The notes under the pieces are model-generated. The model did no database searches, was not told where the DNA came from, and saw only the letters and a program-made list of their open reading frames with translations. DNA of 21,549 nucleotides, from assembly GCA_050730675.1 (NCBI GenBank), contig JBOHNM010000063.1, forward strand, positions 1 to 21,549, in the 5' to 3' direction. The position numbers and the translations under genes were made by a program. Origin of the DNA: JBOHNM01 sp050730675. GTDB lineage: Bacteria > Planctomycetota > Phycisphaerae > Phycisphaerales > UBA1924. The stretch's first letter is position 1. Every line of letters starts with the position of its first letter. Shown here piece by piece: positions 15,301-21,549 of the stretch.

Positions 15301-17165
15301 AGCAGATGGGGCCGGTCGTGCTGGTCGGCACACTCGCCGGGGGTTCGCTCCTGGGCGAGCCGGGCACTTCCCTTCCGGTCGATGGCGCGACGATCAATAA
15401 CACGGCCCTGAACGTCCCGGTCATCGTTCCGCCATCCAAGACACTCACGATCAAGGGCACTTGCCAAATGGGCGTCGCGGGGTCGATCCGTCTTCAGGGT
15501 GCGACGCTCAATATTGACGCACCGAATTGTACGCTCAGCGGCAGCGGCTCGGTGATCGCGGAGGCGGGCACAGCCAACATCATGGAGCTTCTCGCCGGCG
15601 CCGATCTCTTCGTCGGGCCCAATTTCACGATCCTGACAGAGTCCACCGGCGGCACGTTCTGCACGCTCGACGTGCGCCTCAACCAGGCGTCCGCGGCGAA
15701 CACCGCCACCATTATCAACGACGGCGCTTGGCGAGCAAGAGGCGCTGGACGCCGTATCTCGTTCAGCAATGTCACCGGCTCAAACAACACGTTCACCCAT
15801 CGCGGGTTCGTCGAGGCGTGGGAGGGGGCGATCGTTTCGATGGATATCAACTGGACCAACGCCACGGGCGTCTGGATCCTCGACTCGACCAGCGACCTGC
15901 GGCTCGGCGGCACGTACACGTCGATCGGCGTCATCAACCGCAGCGGCGGCACGCTGCGGCTGGGCGGCACGCCGAACCTCGGCCCGCTGTTCACCATCTC
16001 AAACACAACCACCGGCGGGCCCGTCCGCTTCGACGTCGGGAACGCTTCGAACCTGACGATCGCAACGACGAACGGCCTGGGGTGCACGATCGACGGCGGC
16101 ACATTTACCAACTGCACATTCAACTGCCCGACAACTGTTCCGGGCGCCCCAACGCTCACCGGCTGCACCATCGGCGCGCCAATGCAGATCTCCGGCAGCC
16201 TCAATGTCAACACTTCGCTCACGCTCGCCAATGACGCGGCGGTATCGCTCCTGGGGTCGAGCCTGATCTTCAGGCCCAACACCGTGCTCCTGTCCGGCGC
16301 CGGAAGGATCGTTGGAGGTGCGGGCACGGCGGCAACGATCCAGGTGCTCAATGGGTGCGATCTGACGATCGGACCGAACATCCTCGTGCAGACGGACCCC
16401 GCGGGCGGGTCGGCAGGGTCGCTGACGTTCCGGCTCAGTTCCGTCGCCGGCAACCCTCCGACGGTCATCAATCAGGGCACGATCCGCGCTGGAGGCGGCA
16501 ATCAGTCCCTGAGCATGCAGTACGTTTCGGGCAACGCCGGCAGTATGAGCAACTCCGGCAGGCTGGAGGTCTACCCCGGCGCCAGTCTGCTGCTGGGCGT
16601 GAATACCACCAACTCCGGCCAGATCGTCATCGATCCGGCGGGGTTGCTCTCGGTCCCCTTATCGCGGACGCTGACGCTCGGGGCGGGAGGCCGGCTGGTG
16701 CAACGTGTCGGCGGCGCGGGCGCTGGGCGGATCGTCACCAACGGATTCGTCGCGCTTGGCGGCACGCTGCAGGTCGAGCATGCCGCCGGGTACGCGCCGC
16801 AACGATGCAACCCGGCTCTGGAACTGATGAGCGCGGTGCAGATCGGTGTGCTCAGCGGCAACTTCGCCGCGATCGAACTCCCGGCGCCGGTCGCCGACAG
16901 CAGCGTCCGCCTTCAGCGCACGGATTCGCAGCTTTCCTTTGTCGCTTCCAGTGCGGCGGATGTCGCCGGGCTGGGCGGGGTTGAGGGCCCCGATGGCCAA
17001 CAGACCGCCGACGATGTTGTGGTCTTCCTCAGCGGCTTCTTCGCCCAGGCGCTCGGGATCGCGGATATCGCGGAACTTGGCGGCATGCCTGGTTCCGACG
17101 GCCAATTGACTCCCGACGACCTTATCTACTTCCTCGATCAATTCTTCCGCCCGTGCGGCAGTTGA
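12351..17165 (+). CDS. Large secreted repeat protein (predicted beta-helix) with GC-type dockerin
   Basis: The protein has 1604 residues. A signal peptide (FFAAILVVLLLPARLLA, cleavage near 26) leads into FSWNAAANWSGG.VP...DDVVLP, an opening common in secreted beta-helical and autotransporter-like proteins. The body is built of units of ~240 residues, marked by Y-[ST]-x-[IL]-x(5)-SGG-x-L-x-L-G near residues 240, 484, 723, 953 and 1187. Each unit also contains 'NQG.IRA', 'GTGE', 'G..LTIGP' and 'VTI'-type strands. This Gly/Asn-rich, strand-rich pattern suggests a long right-handed parallel beta-helix, as in adhesins. It is unrelated to the PPC-repeat neighbours except at residues ~1533-1604, which are the dockerin-like end (AADVAGLGG... 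to FFRPCGS). The usual Cys before AAD is replaced by Ser. A fibrous surface or matrix role is inferred; no catalytic motif is recognised. Confidence 0.88.
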   Translation: MPTPTRSLAFFAAILVVLLLPARLLADSLTFTGGGDGFSWNAAANWSGGAVPTINDDVVLPAGGFEVQINFVAASARSITSFRAFRVREASLTLAGDLTLNGQLMVLRSGTVTFADSPSTIGGNGEIRFETGASYFFVPGGSSLTVGPDVALAVQPFTNSATSLTVAGIAGSVPANVIVRGRVTAATAYGTVDFADSQNMLTLTNLGVIESVTGGSVRLMCVWTNSGTFRRSANGRLDLWGRYSDIGNVQGTGGVVMMAGTVTPSPQCVLPPDMGEVELRATVVGGRLAAGANSSFAAYDGSRLEGVTLAAPMRVGVANVSNSGPVGILRVVNGLNLDSCTVRVLNGNLDFVGGVQNLGGTGEIVGGIYGSRMRLQSGVDLTIGPGVTIRHQADPGGVQDFNIMFFSGPGGDAATLINQGVIRAASALGKLTIDGDAATITSSFRNEGLVEARDGAWLTVNCAWNNLGTVSASTGGIIQNNGSMSQLGTVGGSGGELRLFGSMNGPINLTAMPHRVVIGGRIIGGRVTIPAGANVSFDEVSVPPGTNGGMTWLDGVTIAGDWQINSGDVVLLNTVTLDNATVRLRSGGLLRADTGTATLAGNGAVIVEGSSHIDVVNGAQLTIAPGILIRTQTVNPNSLPGLYFAISNSTGVGTSRLINQGEIRISGAGHYGSIGGGVDVGPNEFVNQGLVSIDQGAGFVLDAPWINAGTLSVATGANLTLGGTYTSLGNLTNSGGTLSLQGIIRAGGVLSIGPQTGPFTLTAILNGVRLESTGGVPWVFTGSITFDGVTLAAPARLTAGYIAVRNGLAFDGGSMRLEGGTVEFHNGSSQNITGTGEFVLVAATNQIAYGAGRTLMVGTGITVRSEAGPGAATLRVGSISGAAATATLVNQGSIRADALNRTIEFSSPVGTDHALINQGQIGVSNGGTMLIQHYLATPGTLSLSDTGTLELGWSYTTIPPITRSGGTLRLGGTFTPNSGSFLTQQMGPVVLVGTLAGGSLLGEPGTSLPVDGATINNTALNVPVIVPPSKTLTIKGTCQMGVAGSIRLQGATLNIDAPNCTLSGSGSVIAEAGTANIMELLAGADLFVGPNFTILTESTGGTFCTLDVRLNQASAANTATIINDGAWRARGAGRRISFSNVTGSNNTFTHRGFVEAWEGAIVSMDINWTNATGVWILDSTSDLRLGGTYTSIGVINRSGGTLRLGGTPNLGPLFTISNTTTGGPVRFDVGNASNLTIATTNGLGCTIDGGTFTNCTFNCPTTVPGAPTLTGCTIGAPMQISGSLNVNTSLTLANDAAVSLLGSSLIFRPNTVLLSGAGRIVGGAGTAATIQVLNGCDLTIGPNILVQTDPAGGSAGSLTFRLSSVAGNPPTVINQGTIRAGGGNQSLSMQYVSGNAGSMSNSGRLEVYPGASLLLGVNTTNSGQIVIDPAGLLSVPLSRTLTLGAGGRLVQRVGGAGAGRIVTNGFVALGGTLQVEHAAGYAPQRCNPALELMSAVQIGVLSGNFAAIELPAPVADSSVRLQRTDSQLSFVASSAADVAGLGGVEGPDGQQTADDVVVFLSGFFAQALGIADIAELGGMPGSDGQLTPDDLIYFLDQFFRPCGS

Positions 17166-17235
17166 CCACCCGCGGACCGATCACCGAAGCGGATCTAGAG
17201 CCCTAAACCCGGTGTTGGGGACGGTTGTTTTTTGC

Positions 17236-17264
17236 TTGGCATTCAGGCGGCGGTCTGGTAGTCT
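17236..17264 (+). promoter_or_regulatory. Candidate promoter placed for a leaderless transcript
   Basis: TTGGCA (17236-17241, 5 of 6 to the -35 consensus), a 17-base spacer, then TAGTCT (17259-17264). Transcription would start at about 17271-17273, at or just before the ATG. No Shine-Dalgarno sequence is present between box and start. Confidence 0.5.
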
Positions 17265-17272
17265 CTCCGCCC

Positions 17273-18952
17273 ATGTTCAGGTCCATATTGCTCGTTCTCA
17301 TCCTCTGCACGTCACCCGCCGTGGCCTCGCCGCGCGAGACATTGGCGTGGACATCGGTCTCTTCGGGGAGCACGGCGACGCTCGCCAACGGGGAGAATGC
17401 TCTGGGGCTCAACGGTGTCCAGGTTCGCACCGGGTCCTTCGCGGGCGGGTACACGGTGAGGCGGCTGGTAATCTCCGGCTCGCTGTTCCGCAACAACGCG
17501 TCGTCGCTCAGCAGCGAGGCAGTGATTGTCGCCCTCCCGCCCGGCGGGCGGCCGCCGATTGTCATGCGCCCGTGGAGCGCCAACGACTTCAGCGCCGGGG
17601 GGCAGGCCGTCCTGCCGCCGGGGGGCGTGGGGTTCAACCTGGCGCAGGAATTCAACCCGCAGGGGGCGTGGGCGTTCAAGTTCGCCGAGAGCTACCAGAA
17701 TGGTCCGGCCAGTTCAGCCGATTCGATGTGGGGATCGATCACGATCACGACCGACGATGATCCCGCGCAGGAGCCGTTCAATATTCCCGAAATCGGATCG
17801 CTCGCGGCAACGCTGAGTCGCGGGCCCGAGGCCCTGCCGCCGGGCGGCCTGCTGTGGTACCGCGTCACGCTGCCGGAGGCCTCGCCGAAAAACCACGGTT
17901 ATGTGGATATCGATACGGAGGGAAGCACACTGGCACCGGCGAACGCCACGCTGCTGGCGCTCTTCAACGCGCAGGGCGTGCTGATGGCATCGGACCTGGT
18001 CGATGGCTCGGGCTCGCTCAGCCAGCTCACCTTCGGCGCCCGCGCCGGCACACGCGCCGCGGTGGGGGGCCAGCCGTACAACGGGCGCGACGGCTATCTG
18101 GCCGCCGGGGCGTACTACGTGGTGGTCACCTCCGCGGGCGGCACGGTCGGCACCAGCGACTGGGCCGTTGGTGTGACCGGGAACAACTCCGGCACGGTCG
18201 TGCTGAATCTCCGAGCCGGCGAACGGGCGGCCTCGCCGGTTCCGACGGCCCGCGACCTGCACGCCATCGGCAACGCGCGCACGATCCCCGGCCCGACCGA
18301 GGATCCACTCTCGGTGGGCGAGGGGCAGCCGCTGTGGCTGCGCTTTTCGCTCGAGCAGGACGCACGCCACGCCGCCGGCACATACATGGACATCGACTTC
18401 GAGTCCACCGTCTTCGCTGCCGGCGACAATGATCCGAAGGTCGCCGTCTACACCGACCGTGGTCTGTTGATCACCACCGACAACAACGACGGCACCGAAA
18501 GCCTGCCGCTGCTGTCGTTCGGCCAGGTGGCGCCGGCGCGGCCGCCGATCGGCTCCGGCGTGACTCGCACCGGGCAGGACGGTCCGCTGTACGCCGGCGC
18601 GTATTACCTGGTGGTCGTCGGCAACTACGGGGGAGCGACATTCAACGACGGCTTCGCGGTGGGCCCCTCGGGGCACGGCTTCAGCAACGTCGTCATGCAC
18701 ATCCACGGTAATGTGCTGGTCGGCCCGCGCGCCTGCAACCCCGCGGACATCTCGGGCCTCGGCGGCGACCCGGCGCCCGACGGTGTGCTCACCGTGGACG
18801 ACCTGGTTGCGTACCTCTCGTCGTTCTTCAGCGGCAACCTGCCGATGGCCGACATCGCCACCCTCGGCGGGGCGGCGATCCCCGACGGCGTACTGACCAT
18901 CGACGACCTGGTGCAGTTCCTTGCCCAGTTCTTCTCGCCGTGTTTCCCATGA
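17273..18952 (+). CDS. Secreted protein with two PPC-like repeats and GC-type dockerin
   Basis: The protein has 559 residues. The ATG at 17273 opens a signal peptide (MFRSILLVLILCTSPAVA, cleavage near 18). A TTG at 17225 in the same frame would add 16 residues lying across the promoter and is rejected. Residues ~19-165 are the shared N-terminal domain (VQVRTGSFAGGYTVRRL; FKFAESYQN...W.SITITTDDD). Two PPC-like repeats follow, with VDIDTEGS near 211 and MDIDFEST near 372. Both carry DG[ST]-x-SL-x-x-L-[ST]-FG and AGAYYVVV/LVVV signatures. The dockerin-like end spans 488-559 (CNPADISGLGG... to FFSPCFP). It is the smallest complete member of the family here and shows the minimal plan. The minus-strand gene after it converges with only 11 bases between stop codons. 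Confidence 0.9.
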   Translation: MFRSILLVLILCTSPAVASPRETLAWTSVSSGSTATLANGENALGLNGVQVRTGSFAGGYTVRRLVISGSLFRNNASSLSSEAVIVALPPGGRPPIVMRPWSANDFSAGGQAVLPPGGVGFNLAQEFNPQGAWAFKFAESYQNGPASSADSMWGSITITTDDDPAQEPFNIPEIGSLAATLSRGPEALPPGGLLWYRVTLPEASPKNHGYVDIDTEGSTLAPANATLLALFNAQGVLMASDLVDGSGSLSQLTFGARAGTRAAVGGQPYNGRDGYLAAGAYYVVVTSAGGTVGTSDWAVGVTGNNSGTVVLNLRAGERAASPVPTARDLHAIGNARTIPGPTEDPLSVGEGQPLWLRFSLEQDARHAAGTYMDIDFESTVFAAGDNDPKVAVYTDRGLLITTDNNDGTESLPLLSFGQVAPARPPIGSGVTRTGQDGPLYAGAYYLVVVGNYGGATFNDGFAVGPSGHGFSNVVMHIHGNVLVGPRACNPADISGLGGDPAPDGVLTVDDLVAYLSSFFSGNLPMADIATLGGAAIPDGVLTIDDLVQFLAQFFSPCFP

Positions 18953-18963
18953 TGGATCGGGCC

Positions 18964-20334
18964 TCAGCGCCGCGGGTTGCGGAGTGGGTTGCCGCGACCG
19001 CGCTTGGGCGGGAAAGGCCCGGGTTTCTCGGGCGGCGGGTTGGGCGGGCGGATGGTCACCGGCGGGGTGATCCCCGGTTGTGCGGGCGGGGCGTCGGCGT
19101 CCACATCGGCTGCATCTGACCCATCTTCGTGTTCGGGATCGCCGGTGTCGGAGTTGGAACCCCCGGCAATGGCCGGCCCGGTCTGGCCCACGGCCATTTC
19201 TCGCACGGCGTTGAGCCGCGCGAACATCAACCGCCCGGCCGAGGTCTGCAGGCTGCTGGTGACCTCGACGCTCACCTCGCTACCGACCAGCTCGCCGGCA
19301 TTCTCGACCACCAGCATCGTGCCGTCGTCGAGGTAGCCGACGCCCTGACCTGGCTGCTCGCCGCGCTTGGCGATGGCGATCGTGAGCGACGAGCCGGGGA
19401 TCAGCGCGGGCTTGAGGGAATTGGCCAGGTCGTTGAGGTTGAGGATCCGCACGTCCTGGATGGCGGCCATGCGCGACAGCGCGCTGTCGGCGGTGACGAC
19501 GATCGCGGGCATGGTCCGGGCGAGTTCAACGAGCATCTGGTCAACGCTCATGCCGGGCACCGGGGTCTCGTCGATCGTCACGTCCAGACCGGGCGTGCGC
19601 TGCAGACGCGTCACCACATCCAACCCGCGCCGGCCCTTGGCCCGCTTGAGCTTGTCGTCGGAGTCGGCCAGACGCTGCAACTCCATGACCACGAACGAGG
19701 GGACCACCACCGGTGTCTGGAGGAACCCCGTGCCCGCCATGTCGGCGATGCGGGCATCGACCAGCGCAGAGGTGTCCAGCACCAGCGGCTTGGGCCCGCG
19801 GATCTGCTTGGCGAACTCGACATAGGGGATCGCCAGGCGGAAGTCGTCCTGCGTCTGCAGCACCGTCGAGATCGCCAGGTACACCATGCAGATGCCGATG
19901 ATGACCTTCACCGCCGTCACCACCGGCAGGTTCACACGTGTGCCCGTCGGCTTGCCCGCGGCGTCCACCACGGGCACCGTCAGGTCGTAGGTGCTGGCGA
20001 CCAGGTCGATGACGAACGACAGCGCGTACGTCGCAACCAGACCGGCGACGACGCCGAGCACCAAGCCGGAGATGGTCGAGATCTTCTTACTCGGCGTACG
20101 CAGGTCGATCAGCAGCACGACGAACGTCGCCACGCCGCCGAATGCCACGGGCATCCACCACCCGGCAACAGCTTCCAGGTTCGACTGACCCGACGCAATC
20201 CCCTGGCGGCGCTCGATGGTGTAGAGCAGCACCACCGTCGTCACCAGCACCAGGAAGGTCATCCGCAGGATGCGCACGGCGATCGACCGTTCCTGAACGG
20301 CGGCTTCGATCGGCAGCAGGGGCTTGTTCGCCAT
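18964..20334 (-). CDS. Membrane PIN/TRAM-domain protein (YacL-type)
   Basis: The protein has 456 residues when started at the ATG at 20334 (MANKPLLPIEAAVQERS). The frame is open to 20451, but those 39 residues resemble nothing in the family and overlap a promoter-like box. Four hydrophobic segments (~20-38, 58-77, 88-112, 138-158) precede a PIN nuclease domain with LDTSALVDARI (Asp187), FVVMELQ (Glu218), VDQ (Asp265) and TADSALS (Asp283), plus the family-typical GRRGLDVV. A TRAM domain (~310-373) contains GQGVGYLDDGTMLVVE and LQTSAGRLMFARL, an almost textbook match to YacL-type proteins. All acidic PIN residues are present, so RNase activity is plausible but inferred. The C-terminal ~75 residues are an extra disordered tail: acidic, then proline-rich, then basic (KRGRGNPLRNPRR), perhaps RNA-binding. 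No link to the dockerin genes is visible. Confidence 0.93.
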   Translation of the reverse strand: MANKPLLPIEAAVQERSIAVRILRMTFLVLVTTVVLLYTIERRQGIASGQSNLEAVAGWWMPVAFGGVATFVVLLIDLRTPSKKISTISGLVLGVVAGLVATYALSFVIDLVASTYDLTVPVVDAAGKPTGTRVNLPVVTAVKVIIGICMVYLAISTVLQTQDDFRLAIPYVEFAKQIRGPKPLVLDTSALVDARIADMAGTGFLQTPVVVPSFVVMELQRLADSDDKLKRAKGRRGLDVVTRLQRTPGLDVTIDETPVPGMSVDQMLVELARTMPAIVVTADSALSRMAAIQDVRILNLNDLANSLKPALIPGSSLTIAIAKRGEQPGQGVGYLDDGTMLVVENAGELVGSEVSVEVTSSLQTSAGRLMFARLNAVREMAVGQTGPAIAGGSNSDTGDPEHEDGSDAADVDADAPPAQPGITPPVTIRPPNPPPEKPGPFPPKRGRGNPLRNPRR

Positions 20335-20357
20335 GGCGTCAACTCGGGGGATCAACC

Positions 20358-20363
20358 AATATA
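20358..20363 (-). promoter_or_regulatory. Possible -10 box of the PIN/TRAM gene
   Basis: Read on the minus strand this is TATATT, 24 bases before the ATG at 20334. A start would fall near 20351 and leave a short leader. No good -35 hexamer is seen at the right distance. It lies inside the frame upstream of the chosen start, which favours the shorter protein. Confidence 0.35.
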
Positions 20364-20479
20364 TCAGCCGATTCGTACCCGGCCCCACAGTGGATTGGAC
20401 GGAATCCGGCGAGATCGGCCCAGTGACGGCGACGGCTATCATCGGCCGCACTCGCTCGGGTTGACGGCCGGGCCCGGTG

Positions 20480-20494
20480 CACGGGTGACCCGTG
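20480..20494. repeat. Short perfect palindrome upstream of the PIN/TRAM gene
   Basis: CACGGGT-G-ACCCGTG is a 15-base palindrome in the 268-base gap between the two minus-strand genes, about 120 bases upstream of the possible -10 box. It could be an operator or a weak hairpin. It has no T run on either side, so it is not a typical terminator. Nothing else is recognised in this gap. Confidence 0.3.
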
Positions 20495-20602
20495 AACCTG
20501 GTCAGGGCTTGACCGCAGCAGCCATAAGCGTCGTCGTCCGGGTCATCGGCAACCTGGCCGTCAACCGGGGCGAGTGCATTTGCAGCGGAACGGGCTGCCC
20601 CG

Positions 20603-21549
20603 TCACCCCTCGCCGCCGCCCATCAGCTTCATGATCGCGATCATCGCCTTGAGCGACTCGGGGTCGCGCCGGATGGTGCGGAGCGCGTGCATGCTGCGCG
20701 GGGTGATGTGCCCCAGAGGGGTGATGATCATCCAGTCGCTGAGCTGCGCCACCGGATGCATGCCGCGCTGGCCGGCCTTCATCGTCGGGATATCGAACGG
20801 CTCGCTCACCAGTTCGGCATCGATCGACCGGCCCTCGACACCGTGGACATTGAACCACAGGTGCTCGGTTGAGCCGCCGGCGGTGGGGTAAGCGATCTTG
20901 GCAATGCACGGGAAGTTGTGGGGGACCAGTTCCTCGCGCGCCGCGGCGAAGACGCCGATGGTCGCCTGTGCCCGCTTGCTCATCAGCTCGCTCGCGGCAG
21001 AGGAGAACTGCAGGAGCCGGTCCTCGCCGTCGAAGTCCGCGAAGAACCTGCTGCGCCGGACCTTCGAGCGCAGGAACGAGGAGAGCTTGCCGCGCGGTTC
21101 GCAGATGACTGACCGCTTCTCGCTGTGGTCCTTGTCCATGGTTCGCAGGGCCAGGTCGTCGGCGTGGCCCGACTGGTTGAACTCGCCGACGGGCACGAGG
21201 CTCACGACGCCGCCGGGCAGAGCCAGATTGAACGACGCGGTGGAAACCTTGACCGTCCCTTCGACGATCGCGTACGCGAGGGCGCGTTGCAGGTCCTCGC
21301 CGCTGGTGCCGCACACCGCGGGAGAAGGGGCCAGGATGTCAAAGTCGAACGCGCCGAGTTCGGCCAGGCCGTGGGTGTGCAACCACTCGATGGTGGGCTC
21401 CTCCCCTTCGGCGGGCGGCTCGTTGGCGCCGACGGCGTGCACGCAGTAGATCGCGGTGATGTCCAGGTCGGCGTCGTGCGCAAGTTCGTCGTCGAGCATC
21501 GAGCGCGACCAGAACAACTGAGAAGTGTGGTCGGCGACGAGCACACTGG
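20603..21549 (-). CDS. DUF2314/DUF4026-like protein (5' end outside window)
   Basis: About 315 residues are visible. The frame stays open to the right edge with no stop, so the N-terminus is probably beyond it. The GTG at 21544 is possible but has no visible context. Counting from that GTG, WLHTHGLAELG (~54-64) and the acidic FDFDIL after it resemble the N-terminal part of DUF4026-like proteins. HLWFNVHGVEG (~228-238), AELVSEPFDIP and VAQLSDWMI (~265-273) resemble the DUF2314 module (as in YegJ). The biochemical role of that family is not known to me. No signal peptide or membrane segment is visible, so it is probably cytoplasmic. It lies on the same strand as the PIN/TRAM gene, but the 268-base gap argues against an operon. 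The family call is from motif memory. Confidence 0.7.
   Translation of the reverse strand, partial: SVLVADHTSQLFWSRSMLDDELAHDADLDITAIYCVHAVGANEPPAEGEEPTIEWLHTHGLAELGAFDFDILAPSPAVCGTSGEDLQRALAYAIVEGTVKVSTASFNLALPGGVVSLVPVGEFNQSGHADDLALRTMDKDHSEKRSVICEPRGKLSSFLRSKVRRSRFFADFDGEDRLLQFSSAASELMSKRAQATIGVFAAAREELVPHNFPCIAKIAYPTAGGSTEHLWFNVHGVEGRSIDAELVSEPFDIPTMKAGQRGMHPVAQLSDWMIITPLGHITPRSMHALRTIRRDPESLKAMIAIMKLMGGGEG

Noticed and set aside
17166..17235. Possible terminator after the beta-helix-like gene (AACC...GGTT followed by GTTTTTT)
   Set aside because: The stem is only 4 bp with a 13-base loop, too weak to call despite the T run.
1..18952. A cellulosome scaffold or enzyme cluster
   Set aside because: The tails look dockerin-like, but no cohesin, carbohydrate-binding module or glycoside hydrolase motif was seen.
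18953..18963. Shared bidirectional terminator between the convergent genes
   Set aside because: Only 11 bases separate the stop codons and no hairpin with a T run is visible there or just inside either gene.
19129..20634. 501-codon plus-strand open frame across the PIN/TRAM gene
   Set aside because: His/Arg/Gly-rich shadow. The minus-strand frame matches a known family from end to end.

Overview
The window is high-GC bacterial DNA. It most likely comes from a planctomycete of the Phycisphaerae type. That assignment rests on the repeated C-terminal domain, a Cys-flanked double EF-hand-like module that resembles the 'GC-type dockerin' known to me mainly from that group. It is an inference, because the window holds no rRNA or other phylogenetic marker.

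Positions 1-18952 (+ strand) are one locus of secreted proteins that all end in this dockerin-like module. In order they are: the 3' end of a protein with an Ig-like domain (1-411); a decayed duplicate of a 3' end (about 505-928); two giant paralogues (1179-4904 and 5180-9808); a shorter relative (10101-12233); an unrelated 1604-residue repeat-rich, probably beta-helical protein (12351-17165); and another short relative (17273-18952). Four of the five complete proteins share one plan: signal peptide, a conserved domain of about 140 residues, then 6, 7, 1 or 2 copies of a PPC-like beta-domain of about 160-175 residues, then the dockerin-like C-terminus. Two genes were moved from longer reading frames to internal ATGs (5180 and 10101), because signal peptides and Shine-Dalgarno sequences start there. 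The gene at 17273 was re-started for a similar reason.

The first two giant genes form a tandem duplication that includes promoter, leader and terminator. Strong hairpin terminators follow the genes ending at 411, 4904 and 9808, so these genes are probably separate transcription units. The genes at 12351 and 17273 have no Shine-Dalgarno sequence. Each has a -10-like box placed so that transcription would begin at or next to the ATG, which suggests leaderless mRNA.

Positions 18964-21549 (- strand) are ordinary chromosomal genes: a YacL-type membrane PIN/TRAM protein, convergent with the last dockerin gene and 11 bases from it, and the 3' part of a DUF2314/DUF4026-like protein. Neither has a visible link to the surface-protein array.

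The array looks like a set of structural, adhesive or surface-displayed proteins that share one C-terminal anchoring or sorting module. No cohesin, sortase or enzyme domain is visible in the window, so the partner of the module lies elsewhere.
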